Positions 54,454 to 63,102 of a DNA stretch of 64,000 bases are shown here, piece by piece. The stretch covers positions 349,843 through 413,842 of the forward strand of contig NZ_WPZQ01000005.1 in assembly GCF_013030265.1 (NCBI RefSeq), written 5' to 3'. This DNA comes from Ruegeria arenilitoris. GTDB lineage: Bacteria > Pseudomonadota > Alphaproteobacteria > Rhodobacterales > Rhodobacteraceae. Position 1 is the first letter of the stretch. Each line of letters starts with the position of its first letter. A program made the position numbers and the translations under genes. The notes under the pieces were generated by a model, which saw nothing but the letters and a program-made list of their open reading frames with translations, had not been told where the DNA came from and made no database searches.

Positions 54454-55797
54454 TCAGCCCTCCTTTTCAATCTTGGAAAGGCAGTCGCGCAGCGCCAGCC
54501 CATATTCATACTTCGCCGGACAGGCAAAGCCGACAAGGCCCAGATCCTCTTCGTCCAGCTCCAGCGCACCCAGCGCCTGTGCGGTATCTGTGTCCATCAC
54601 CAGCAATGCGCGCAGCAATTGCGTGGGCAGATAATCCTGCGGCATCAACTGCTCGAACGTGCCGGTCGGCACCATCGCGCGGCGACCACCGTTCAGGTTC
54701 GAGGTAAATGCGAACAGCTTCTTGGCAAATGCCGATCCCAGAACCGGCTGCACCGCGTATTTCGAGGGCATCGGAAGGATCCAGCCCAGAGTGTGCTGAT
54801 CATGATCTTCACGAATGATGGTGATCTGACGCGCGAAACGGCTCAGATACGCGTGCGGACCTTCGGCATGACCGCCAGACAAGATCGAACCCGAGATGAT
54901 ACGCGCCACACCATCGACATTGACCTCGTCGCGGGTCAGATCGTCGGTTGAGGCGCCCATGACGGTCCGGATCAGGCGCGGTTGCCGTGCCCCGGGTCCA
55001 CTCAGCGCGATGACTACGCTGGGGTCCAGATGTCCGGTCTGCATCAGACGGCCGATGGCAATCACATCCTGATAGCCGATGGTCCAGACCTGTTTGTCTC
55101 CGGCCAGCGGCTCAAGGAAATGGATGTGCGTACCGGCCAGTCCCGACGGATGCGGTCCTGAGAAAGCCGCCGCTTCTACACCCGGCAGATCAGCGCCCGG
55201 GATCGAGTCGCCGTCTTTCTGACACAGGTAGGTCTTGCCTTCAGTCAGTTTTGCGACCGCCTCAAGGCCTTTGGCAAAAGCTTCGCCGGCGTCTGCAATG
55301 ATCAGCGCAGCGTCACCTGCCAGAGGGTCGCTGTCCATCGCCGTAACAAAGATAGCGGCAGGCTTGGTGCCCGGCTCGGGCATTTTCGAATATGGCCGTG
55401 TCCGGAATGCGGTCCACAGACCAGCGGCGCAAAGCTTGGCGGTCACGCCCTCGGCTGTGTCGGCATCGCCGATACCTGAGAAATCCACACCGTTGTCGTT
55501 GGCGTCCGAAACCTCGATCACCACGCTTTGCAAAACGCGGCGTGCGCCCCGGTTGAGGGCAACCACTTTACCGCTCAGCGGCGCGACCATCATCGCGTCT
55601 GGCGCATCCTTGTGGCAGAACAGCGGAGTGCCGCGCTGAACCTGATCACCTTCCTGCACCAGCATACGTGGTTTGAGACCGATATAGTCCCCGCCCAATA
55701 CGCCAACACTCGAGTATTCTGGCCCCGGTTGGATTTTCTGTTCGGGTGCACCTTCTACCGGTAGGTCCAACCCTTTCTTCAGTTTGAAAGTTTGCAT
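54454..55797 (-). CDS. nqrA: Na+-NQR subunit A
   Basis: 447 residues from ATG 55797. A TTG six codons earlier has the better AGGA/GAGG site, but the family N-terminus (TFKLKKGLDLPVEG) matches the ATG. Soluble cytoplasmic subunit related to RnfC. First gene of nqrABCDEF, which couples NADH oxidation by ubiquinone to Na+ export. Confidence 0.97.
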   Translation of the reverse strand: MQTFKLKKGLDLPVEGAPEQKIQPGPEYSSVGVLGGDYIGLKPRMLVQEGDQVQRGTPLFCHKDAPDAMMVAPLSGKVVALNRGARRVLQSVVIEVSDANDNGVDFSGIGDADTAEGVTAKLCAAGLWTAFRTRPYSKMPEPGTKPAAIFVTAMDSDPLAGDAALIIADAGEAFAKGLEAVAKLTEGKTYLCQKDGDSIPGADLPGVEAAAFSGPHPSGLAGTHIHFLEPLAGDKQVWTIGYQDVIAIGRLMQTGHLDPSVVIALSGPGARQPRLIRTVMGASTDDLTRDEVNVDGVARIISGSILSGGHAEGPHAYLSRFARQITIIREDHDQHTLGWILPMPSKYAVQPVLGSAFAKKLFAFTSNLNGGRRAMVPTGTFEQLMPQDYLPTQLLRALLVMDTDTAQALGALELDEEDLGLVGFACPAKYEYGLALRDCLSKIEKEG

Positions 55798-56099
55798 GTC
55801 GCTACGTTCTTCCAAGCCTCTTTCCTGTGCCTGCTATCCCTGACCGATCGAAGGTCGGCACCAGATAGCGCGAATCTTTCAGCCGGGGTGGTCGCGATTG
55901 CGTCATAAACCGACTGGAATCCGCTAGCGTAATTCCGATCACGGCCCCTTTACGCGGGGATGACACTAAACGCAAACCCGTTCCCGCTCAATTCTGGGAA
56001 TTGGGTTCACTTTAAACTGAATTGATCGATCAGGTGTCCAAAATCTCACAACCCAATTTGCGTATCGCGCCTTCTCTCCATCCGGTGTAAGCAACCGGA
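55798..56099. other. Divergent intergenic region upstream of nqrA
   Basis: 302 bases between divergent nqrA and the methyltransferase gene. It should contain the nqr operon promoter. No box, repeat or small gene that I can support. Confidence 0.5.
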
Positions 56100-57212
56100 A
56101 TGGAAAAAACTGACCTCGAAATATTTCTGGTGGCAACACCCGGGCTGGAAGCGCCTTTGTGTGCCGAAGCAATCGAACATGGGTTTGCGGATGCCAAGGC
56201 AGTGCCAGGCGGCGTATCTTGTCGAGGTAACTGGGCCGAAGTCTGGCGCGCCAATCTGCAACTTCGGGGTGCGAACAAGGTACTTGTGCGTCTGGGTTCA
56301 TTTCCAGCAGTTCACCTTGCACAATTGGACAAACGAGCTCGCAAGTTTCCGTGGCCTGAATTTTTGCGGCCCGATGTCCCGGTAAAGGTCGAGGCGACCA
56401 GTCGCAAATCGCGAATCTATCATGCAGGGGCGGCCCGTCAGCGTATTGAAACAGCGATTGCAGAAACTCTTGGCGCTCCGATCTCGTCGGATGCCAATGT
56501 GCGGGTGATGCTGCGCATCGAAAAAGACCTCTGCACCTTCTCGGTCGATACGTCTGGTGATCCACTCCACAAACGCGGGCACAAAACCGCGGTCGCCAAG
56601 GCGCCAATGCGCGAGACCATGGCGGCGATGTTTCTACGTGAATGTGGATTCGACGGAACCCAGCCCGTGCTGGATCCCATGTGCGGCTCTGGCACCTTCG
56701 TGATCGAGGCCGCCGAGATCGCACTGGGGCTGCTTCCCGGTCGAACACGCCGATTTGCTTTTGAGGAGCTTGCAACCTTCGACAGCGCCGCATGGCAAGA
56801 CATGCGCAGCGATGCGCAGCCCGACACAACAGATCTGCTGTTTCTGGGGTCCGATCGAAACGCGGGCGCTATCGAGGCTGCATCAGCCAATGCCGAACAG
56901 GCCGGGGTCGGCGCTCTCACCAAATTCCAGCACCGCTCGATCAGTGACATCAAGCCGCCCGAAGGACCTGCCGGTATCGTGATAATGAATCCGCCATACG
57001 GCGCGCGTATCGGAGATGAGAAGCGGCTGCGGTCTCTGTACGGTAGTCTTGGTAAGATTTTGATGTCCCGACTCCACGGTTGGCAGGTCGGAATAGTGAC
57101 CAGCAACCAATCCCTCGCCCGCGCGACCCGACTGCCTTTGTTGCCCGCTGGCCCGGTGGTCGATCACGGTGGCACCAAAATACGACTATATCGCACAGAA
57201 GCCTTGCCATAG
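56100..57212 (+). CDS. THUMP-domain class I methyltransferase (RlmL/YpsC-like)
   Basis: 370 residues. N-terminal THUMP-like RNA-binding part (ATPGLEAPLCAEAIE, then KVEATSRKSRIYHAGA), then a Rossmann methyltransferase: DPMCGSGTFVIEAAE (motif I) and MNPPYGARIG (motif IV, NPPY for N2-guanine). It probably methylates guanine in 23S rRNA in the position handled by RlmL, but the exact target is inferred. Confidence 0.9.
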   Translation: MEKTDLEIFLVATPGLEAPLCAEAIEHGFADAKAVPGGVSCRGNWAEVWRANLQLRGANKVLVRLGSFPAVHLAQLDKRARKFPWPEFLRPDVPVKVEATSRKSRIYHAGAARQRIETAIAETLGAPISSDANVRVMLRIEKDLCTFSVDTSGDPLHKRGHKTAVAKAPMRETMAAMFLRECGFDGTQPVLDPMCGSGTFVIEAAEIALGLLPGRTRRFAFEELATFDSAAWQDMRSDAQPDTTDLLFLGSDRNAGAIEAASANAEQAGVGALTKFQHRSISDIKPPEGPAGIVIMNPPYGARIGDEKRLRSLYGSLGKILMSRLHGWQVGIVTSNQSLARATRLPLLPAGPVVDHGGTKIRLYRTEALP

Positions 57213-57358
57213 TGGCCTAGAATGCCGCCAATCGCGCGACTTTTCAGCTGCAATTTTATGGTCAATCACAGTTTTCTTTGACGGCATCAATTCGTGCAAA
57301 CCTAGAGAAAATCCCCCTTGCGCATCAGCATCACCGGGTATAGATCACGCGCCACGGT

Positions 57359-57435
57359 CGGAGTGTAGCTCAGCCTGGTAGAGCACTGTCTTCGGGAGGC
57401 AGGGGTCGGAGGTTCGAATCCTCTCACTCCGACCA
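57359..57435 (+). tRNA. tRNA-Pro (anticodon CGG)
   Basis: 77 bases including encoded CCA. Acceptor CGGAGTG pairs with CACTCCG; anticodon stem CTGTC/GGCAG encloses loop TTCGGGA with anticodon CGG; the T arm has GGTTCGAATCC. The integrase gene that follows suggests this tRNA 3' end is the attachment site of the island to its right. Confidence 0.97.
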
Positions 57436-57442
57436 ATAAAAC

Positions 57443-57470
57443 AAGGCGCCCAAGGGCGCCTTTGTTGTTT
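57443..57470. terminator. Terminator after tRNA-Pro, probably bidirectional
   Basis: AAGGCGCCC (57443-57451) and GGGCGCCTT (57454-57462) form a perfect stem with a 2-base gap, flanked by A-rich and T-rich sequence on both sides; it can serve the tRNA and the integrase. Confidence 0.8.
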
Positions 57471-57506
57471 CTATGACAGTGATCCGAAGTTCGTTGAACC
57501 TGAGGG

Positions 57507-58490
57507 TTAGTCGAACTCCAACGCACTGGCAGCCTTTCGTAGATGCTCCGGGCTGTAGCGCGCGTAGACGGACGCGGTGATCCTGGAGTCTGAATGGCCT
57601 AGAAACTGCGCAATCTCCTCCATCGAGATACTTGCTTCAGCCATATGAACAGCTGCGGTGTGCCGCAAGACGTGCGGTGACACGTCAGGCAGGCCCGCCG
57701 CGACTGCGGCCGCCTTGAAGCCTTTCTTGATCGACTTTACCGATCCGCCGGCCCACTCCACGACATAGTCAGATAATGCGGCCTTTCGGGCGTTCAAAAG
57801 CGCAGCATACAGGCTCTCGGTCATGGGGACGATGGCCCTGCCCTTCCTCTGCCCGTCGCCAGTGCGGAGATTGATTTGGCGGCGTTCGAAGTCGACCCGA
57901 TCCCATGTGAGTTCTAACACAGCCGTTACCCTGGCCGCCGTCGACAGCATCAGCCATATAGCCAGCTTAATATGCGGTGCGCAGTCGACCGCCAAAAGCT
58001 GTGAAATCTCCTGGCGCGTCAGATACCTCTCCTTGGGGGCCGGTTTGCTGGGGCGCTCGATGTAGGGTGCCCTATCAATCAGCCCGGTCTTCTCAGCCCA
58101 ATTCAAACAGGTCCTTAGCTTGCCAAGCTGTGTCCAGATCGTGCCGTCCTGAATACCTGCCTGCCGTCGATCGGCGATGTAGGCTTTACAGTCTTGCACG
58201 CTTATCTGATCCGGGCGAAAGGCGCCAAACCAAGGCAGCACTGAACGGCCAGTGTATTGCATGCTTTCATGCACCGGCCGACCCTCGACTGTCACGCTGT
58301 AAGCATTCCAAATCGCTGCAACGGTCAGTTCATCCTTTCCTGCTGTCTGAGCGAGGAGGACGTCACGGGCCTCGGCCTCCGCGCTTTCGAGGGTGTCCGC
58401 GTCAAGACGATACCTGCGTCTGCGTCCATCTTCCTCATACCAGACAACGACGAAGCGGTTTTTGAGTCGACCGATGCTGTATTCCTGCAC
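57507..58490 (-). CDS. Tyrosine recombinase / integrase of the island
   Basis: 327 residues. N-terminal arm- and core-binding domain, then the catalytic domain with Arg in TAARVTAVLELTW, the Lys region in NLRTGDGQRKGR, HVLRHTA (H-x-x-R), LGHSDSRIT and the nucleophile Tyr in VYARYSPEHL. It ends 71 bases after tRNA-Pro and points towards it, as expected of integrases adjacent to their own attachment site. The upstream excisionase-like gene overlaps its start. Confidence 0.95.
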   Translation of the reverse strand: MQEYSIGRLKNRFVVVWYEEDGRRRRYRLDADTLESAEAEARDVLLAQTAGKDELTVAAIWNAYSVTVEGRPVHESMQYTGRSVLPWFGAFRPDQISVQDCKAYIADRRQAGIQDGTIWTQLGKLRTCLNWAEKTGLIDRAPYIERPSKPAPKERYLTRQEISQLLAVDCAPHIKLAIWLMLSTAARVTAVLELTWDRVDFERRQINLRTGDGQRKGRAIVPMTESLYAALLNARKAALSDYVVEWAGGSVKSIKKGFKAAAVAAGLPDVSPHVLRHTAAVHMAEASISMEEIAQFLGHSDSRITASVYARYSPEHLRKAASALEFD

Positions 58491-58642
58491 TGCTCATATT
58501 CCTCTACTTTGTGTGCGGGGATGCGAAACTGACGGCGAACCCTGAAGTATTCGAGCTGGCCGGACTTGCAGAGCTGACGCACAGTTTCAGAACTGCAGCT
58601 CCAGCGCTCTGCGAGAGACTTGGGTGTGTAAGGCGGTGACAA
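58325..58642 (-). CDS. Excisionase-like HTH protein overlapping the integrase
   Basis: 105 residues. Residues ~5-55 are an AlpA/Xis-type winged HTH (YTPKSLAERWSCSSETVRQL, then YFRVRRQFRIPAHKVEEYE, each within 20 residues). The last ~55 residues lie in the 166-base overlap with the integrase gene and have low complexity. It probably controls excision or integrase expression. The C-terminal extension may be unconserved or a shorter protein may be used. Confidence 0.7.
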   Translation of the reverse strand: MSPPYTPKSLAERWSCSSETVRQLCKSGQLEYFRVRRQFRIPAHKVEEYEQCRNTASVDSKTASSLSGMRKMDADAGIVLTRTPSKARRPRPVTSSSLRQQERMN

Positions 58643-59003
58643 AGTGCGCTCCTCTATTTTGGCAAAATCGCTTACTCTATAGCGTTCTAGACTTCGGATG
58701 CGCTTGGGATTTTTGAAAAACTTTTAACTCACTGAAAATAAACAAAAGAAAGTTCATCTCTGTGCTTCAAATCTCCAACTTCAGTATAGGCTTGACCAAT
58801 CCGCTGAATGATCAATCTTGCTTGGTCTTGCGCCATTTTCTTGTGACTTTCTGCCAATTGCAGGCGACCCACTTGTATCCTTTTCTACTGCGTCAAAATT
58901 GAAGTTTAGGACCCGGTCGAAACAGCAGATTCCATTTCGATCTACCATTCACTTTTGATCTCGCTATCCTGCGCCCAACTGAAAACAAGAAGACGATTGC
59001 AAC
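58643..59003. other. Intergenic region of the island
   Basis: 361 bases between divergent excisionase-like and hsdM genes, noticeably AT-rich around 58710-58770. Promoters in both directions are expected, but I cannot place them. No gene, repeat or palindrome stands out. Confidence 0.5.
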
Positions 59004-60536
59004 ATGCTCACAGGCCCCATCCGTTCCCAAGTCGATCAAATCTGGAATGCCTTCTGGTCGGGAGGTGTTTCCAATCCGCTCTCGGTGATCGAACAGATCA
59101 CTTACCTACTGTTCATCAAGCGGCTGGACGATCTGCACACTGTTGAGGAAAGCAAGGCCGAAATGCTCGACGTCGAGATGGAGCGTCGTATCTTTCCGGC
59201 CGGGAACGACCCCAAGGGTGAACCATACGAGAACCTCCGCTGGTCGCGCTTCAAGAACTTTGAATCGCGGGAGATGATGCGCATCGTCGATGAGCATGTG
59301 TTCCCATTCTTGCGTGAGCTTGGCGAGGAAGGCTCAACTTACGGCACACATATGAAGGATGCCCGCCTTGGCTTCTCGAACCCGAGTTTGCTAGCTAAAG
59401 TGGTTCAGCAGCTCGATGACATCCCGATGGATGACCGAGACACCAAAGGCGATGTCTACGAATACATGCTCGGCAAGATCGCCAGCGCCGGGCAGAACGG
59501 CCAATTTCGCACGCCACGCCACATTATCCAGCTCATGGTCAACCTGATGGCTCCCACGCCGAAGGATGTCATATGCGATCCAGCCGCAGGCACATGCGGT
59601 TTCATTGTGGAGGCCGGAGAGTATTTGCGCAGCAATCATCCCAAGATGCTGATGGACAAAGACAGCCGCCAGCATTTCCATTCCGGTATGTTCCACGGCT
59701 TCGATTTCGACAGCACGATGTTGCGGATTGGCGCGATGAATATGACGTTGCACGGAGTCGAAAACCCTGATGTCTCCTATCGCGACAGCTTGGCCGAGGA
59801 GCACGGCGAGGATGAGGGGCGATATTCTTTAATCCTTGCCAATCCGCCCTTTGCTGGGTCCCTCGACTACGACACCACCGCCAAGGATCTTCTGAAGGTG
59901 GTGAAAACCAAGAAGACCGAACTACTCTTCGTCGCCCTCTTCCTGCGGCTGCTGCGCACCGGCGGGCGGGCTGCGGTCATCGTGCCTGACGGGGTGCTGT
60001 TCGGTTCATCCAAGGCGCACAAGGATATCCGGCGGATGCTGGTGGAGGATCACAAGCTCGAGGCAATCGTTAAGCTGCCTTCGGGCGTCTTCCGCCCATA
60101 TGCCGGCGTGTCTTGCGCCATCGTCGTCTTTACCAAGACTGGTGTCGGTGGGACCGAAGACGTCTGGTTTTATGACATGACAGCGGACGGCTATTCACTG
60201 GACGATAAGCGAACGCCGCTCCTAGACGCAGACAAGCTGGATCCGTTGGCCGAGCTGAGCGAAGAAGAACACGCTAAGAACAACCTGCCAGACATTCTGA
60301 CTCGCTGGAACGCGCTGGCTAGCGAGGCCGACCGTCCGCGCACAGCGCAGAGTTTTATGGTGCCTGCTTCGGATATTGCCGCCACTGGCAGCTGGGACCT
60401 GTCGCTGAATCGCTACAAGGATATCGAGCACGAAGAGGTCGAGCATCAGGCCCCAGCCGAGATCATCGCGGAGCTCCGAGAGATTGAGAAGGAGATTGTC
60501 CAAGGGCTGCACCGACTCGAGGAAATGTTAGGATGA
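59004..60536 (+). CDS. hsdM: Type I restriction-modification, methyltransferase subunit
   Basis: 510 residues. N-terminal HsdM helical domain (GVSNPLSVIEQITYLLFIKR), then N6-adenine methylase: FRTPRHIIQLMV, AdoMet motif I DPAAGTCGF at about 192-200 and motif IV NPPF (LILANPPFAGS). With HsdS it forms the sequence-specific adenine methylase. First gene of the hsd operon; hsdS overlaps its stop by four bases. Confidence 0.97.
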   Translation: MLTGPIRSQVDQIWNAFWSGGVSNPLSVIEQITYLLFIKRLDDLHTVEESKAEMLDVEMERRIFPAGNDPKGEPYENLRWSRFKNFESREMMRIVDEHVFPFLRELGEEGSTYGTHMKDARLGFSNPSLLAKVVQQLDDIPMDDRDTKGDVYEYMLGKIASAGQNGQFRTPRHIIQLMVNLMAPTPKDVICDPAAGTCGFIVEAGEYLRSNHPKMLMDKDSRQHFHSGMFHGFDFDSTMLRIGAMNMTLHGVENPDVSYRDSLAEEHGEDEGRYSLILANPPFAGSLDYDTTAKDLLKVVKTKKTELLFVALFLRLLRTGGRAAVIVPDGVLFGSSKAHKDIRRMLVEDHKLEAIVKLPSGVFRPYAGVSCAIVVFTKTGVGGTEDVWFYDMTADGYSLDDKRTPLLDADKLDPLAELSEEEHAKNNLPDILTRWNALASEADRPRTAQSFMVPASDIAATGSWDLSLNRYKDIEHEEVEHQAPAEIIAELREIEKEIVQGLHRLEEMLG

Positions 60537-61687
60537 GCGTTTCTATGCTTAGACCGCTTGGGGACGTTGCTGATTTCCTGTCCGGATTTGCATGGAAAGC
60601 CAAGCAGTTTTCCAATGACCCCATCGGAATGCCAATTATTCGGATTCAAAACGTGGGAGCAGATGCGTCCACCGATTTCAAATACTGGCCTGAATCATAC
60701 GCCGATAGGTTCGTGATCTCTCGCGGCGATCTATTGTTGACGCTGTCAGGCAGCTTCAGAACCGTTGTTTGGACTGGCCCAAACGCTCTGCTAAACCAGA
60801 GAATTGTCAAAGTCTCGGCCCACGCTGACACAGACACGAGATGGCTTTTCTATGCCTTAGAAGAAGCAATGGCCCGAATCGCAAGCATGGGAAGGCATGC
60901 TTTGGTGAGCAATGTAGCCCTTAGTGACTTGAAGGAGTTGCAGATCAATGTCCCGCCACTTGAGGAGCAGAAGCGGATTGCGGGGATACTGGATCAGGCG
61001 GATGCCCTGCGCCGCCTCCGCTCCCGCGCGCTGGACAAACTCAACACCCTCGGCCAGTCGATCTTTCATGAGATGTTTGGGGATCCAGTCTCAAACAGCA
61101 AGGGCTTTGAAGTAACATCTCTTTCATCGGTAGCCACGTTTCGGTCGGGCGCTACACCTGCTAAAAGCAATGCCGATTTTTGGGGGGGCGAAACTCCTTG
61201 GGTGACACCCAAAGACATGAAAGTCACCTGGATAAATGGAGCCAAGGACAACATATCTGACAAGGCACTATCTGAGGGGAACATGAAACTGGTTGCCGCG
61301 GGGACGCCATTGATTGTGGTTCGAGGAATGATCTTAGCTCACACCGTGCCGCTCGCCCTTACGAGTGTAAACTGCACAATCAACCAAGATATGAAGGCGA
61401 TAGATTTTGATCGGCGCATCATCCCAACCTTTGGCCTTTTTAATTTAAAGTGCCAGCATGATAGCCTTCTTAGTCGCGTATCCACTGCCGCGCACGGGAC
61501 AAAACGTTTCGATATGGCGGAGTTGGGAAGAGTGCAAATTCTGCTTCCCGACTTGGCAAAGCAAAAGGCTTTTGTTGATGCCATCAATCAAGCGGAAAGT
61601 ATTACCAGAAACGCCAAGGTTGGCCTGCAAAAACAGGACGCCCTCTTCGCCTCCCTTCAACACCGCGCGTTTCGGGGAGAGCTCTGA
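60533..61687 (+). CDS. hsdS: Type I restriction-modification, specificity subunit
   Basis: 384 residues with two target-recognition halves, each followed by a helical spacer that begins PLEEQKRIAGILDQADALRR (first) and LAKQKAFVDAINQAE (second). A glycine-containing WGGETPWVTPKDM segment opens the second half. The two variable halves define a bipartite target. It starts with an ATG that overlaps the hsdM stop. Confidence 0.95.
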   Translation: MSVSMLRPLGDVADFLSGFAWKAKQFSNDPIGMPIIRIQNVGADASTDFKYWPESYADRFVISRGDLLLTLSGSFRTVVWTGPNALLNQRIVKVSAHADTDTRWLFYALEEAMARIASMGRHALVSNVALSDLKELQINVPPLEEQKRIAGILDQADALRRLRSRALDKLNTLGQSIFHEMFGDPVSNSKGFEVTSLSSVATFRSGATPAKSNADFWGGETPWVTPKDMKVTWINGAKDNISDKALSEGNMKLVAAGTPLIVVRGMILAHTVPLALTSVNCTINQDMKAIDFDRRIIPTFGLFNLKCQHDSLLSRVSTAAHGTKRFDMAELGRVQILLPDLAKQKAFVDAINQAESITRNAKVGLQKQDALFASLQHRAFRGEL

Positions 61688-61688
61688 T

Positions 61689-62192
61689 ATGAACGCCGCG
61701 CTCCATTCTTTCAGCCTACCGGGCGCGATGCTGGAGCGGGGATTTTGGCTTTATGTCTGGCGGGTCGGCACGATAAAAGGCGATCTTCACTATGTCGGTC
61801 GCACCGGCGACAACTCTAGCCCGCATGCCACCGCTCCCTATACACGAATGGGACAGCATCTGGGGTTTGCCCCGAACCAAAATGCGTTGCGTAAGCACCT
61901 CACGGTGCGAGGTGTCACTCCGGAAAGATGCCGCAGTTTTGATCTGATTTCTCATGGGCCGATTTATCCTGAAGTTCCAAAGGAAACGGATGATCGCGAC
62001 ACCCTGATGAAACTTCACAAACCTGTGCGCGACCAAGTCGGCGCGATGGAAAAACTCTTGTGTGATGGCCTAAAGGCAGCGGGATACGATGTGATGAACA
62101 CTGTCAACTGTCGGTGGCAGTTGGACAATATTGGGGCAGAAAAGTGGGAGAACGCGAAGGCAGCCTTCCGCGAGGAGTTCCCACTGCTATGA
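61689..62192 (+). CDS. GIY-YIG-like protein in the hsd operon
   Basis: 167 residues from ATG 61689, one base after hsdS stop; the frame is open further upstream inside hsdS, but without protein-like conservation. Residues ~20-62 have the spacing of a GIY-YIG nuclease core: LYVWRV (21-26), YVGRTG (35-40), then an Arg at 53 (YTRMGQH). The rest is helical. Nuclease activity is inferred from the motif, and the first motif is divergent. Placement between hsdS and hsdR makes it an accessory defence gene or a DNA-end processing factor. Confidence 0.65.
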   Translation: MNAALHSFSLPGAMLERGFWLYVWRVGTIKGDLHYVGRTGDNSSPHATAPYTRMGQHLGFAPNQNALRKHLTVRGVTPERCRSFDLISHGPIYPEVPKETDDRDTLMKLHKPVRDQVGAMEKLLCDGLKAAGYDVMNTVNCRWQLDNIGAEKWENAKAAFREEFPLL

Positions 62193-62229
62193 GTTGTCAT
62201 AAGCCAATTGCTGAGCAGGTGCTTGAAGC

Positions 62230-63102
62230 ATGAACGTGTTCTTTACCTATATCTACACTCCGGGCGGGAAAGACTACGAATACGGTTCCGAGGGCAACGT
62301 TGGCTGGCCGTTGACGTTCAGCAACAAAGGCGCAAGATCAACAGCTCAAAACCTGCTAACCGAAGGTGATCTCGTTTTCGGCGTTGTGAGCCGCAACCCC
62401 GGACACGGTGCCACTGTTCCAGAGGAATGGAAGGGCCGCGTTTTGCAAGTTTGGCAGATGACCAAACACAACGCACTTCTTACAGACTACAAGGTAGAAG
62501 TTACCAACTGGGACCTACAATGGCCGTATGCGTTACAACCGATCCGAACCTGGGAAATCCCAAACGCGCCTGAGTTTCGAGACTTGGAGGGATACGATGC
62601 GTCCACCCATACACTCCAATCTGTAAGTTCCATCGAGCGCGTCAGCGACACTCTCGCAGCTAGCCTTTTGAAGGTTCTAAAGGAAAATGCGCGGGAAGTG
62701 AAAATGGCAGAATTTGAGTTTGCCACAATGCAACAGCGCAACGAGCAGCTGCGTCAGCAGCACCCTATTCGTATTGATGGCTACGAAGTCGCCCCAATCC
62801 AGTCTGATGAATTGAATTACGTCTACATTGCAACGCTCGGAAAAGGGTCAAAGGTTCTAAAAATCGGGCATTCAACGGATCCAGACGCGCGCGTGGAAAG
62901 CTTCAATAAATTTCGCCTGTCCAATGAACCTCAATGGGTCATCCACACGCGGCAACCCATCGGAACAGTTCAACAAGCAGTTAAGGCTGAGGCTGCGCTA
63001 GGCGTGGCATTTGCACAGTTCAGAACCGAAGAGAACAACAACGAAATTTACATAGACCTGCCCGCTATTGACGTGTTGGCAAAACTTGCGACGATAAAGT
63101 AA
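62230..63102 (+). CDS. EVE/PUA-like domain fused to T5orf172 GIY-YIG domain
   Basis: 290 residues. N-terminal ~120 residues resemble an EVE/PUA-like fold (EGDLVFGVVSRNPG, EEWKGRVLQVWQM), a fold that in relatives reads modified bases. After a helical linker (about 140-180), the C-terminal ~95 residues match the T5orf172 class of GIY-YIG: YVYIA (197-201), KIGHS (211-215), R221, E254, and EIYIDLP. It may therefore be a modification-sensing nuclease. Domain naming of the N-terminus is tentative. Its stop overlaps the hsdR start by one base. Confidence 0.7.
   Translation: MNVFFTYIYTPGGKDYEYGSEGNVGWPLTFSNKGARSTAQNLLTEGDLVFGVVSRNPGHGATVPEEWKGRVLQVWQMTKHNALLTDYKVEVTNWDLQWPYALQPIRTWEIPNAPEFRDLEGYDASTHTLQSVSSIERVSDTLAASLLKVLKENAREVKMAEFEFATMQQRNEQLRQQHPIRIDGYEVAPIQSDELNYVYIATLGKGSKVLKIGHSTDPDARVESFNKFRLSNEPQWVIHTRQPIGTVQQAVKAEAALGVAFAQFRTEENNNEIYIDLPAIDVLAKLATIK

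Noticed and set aside
55966..56829. 287-codon minus-strand frame
   Set aside because: Antisense to the RlmL-like methyltransferase; Arg/Cys-rich shadow.
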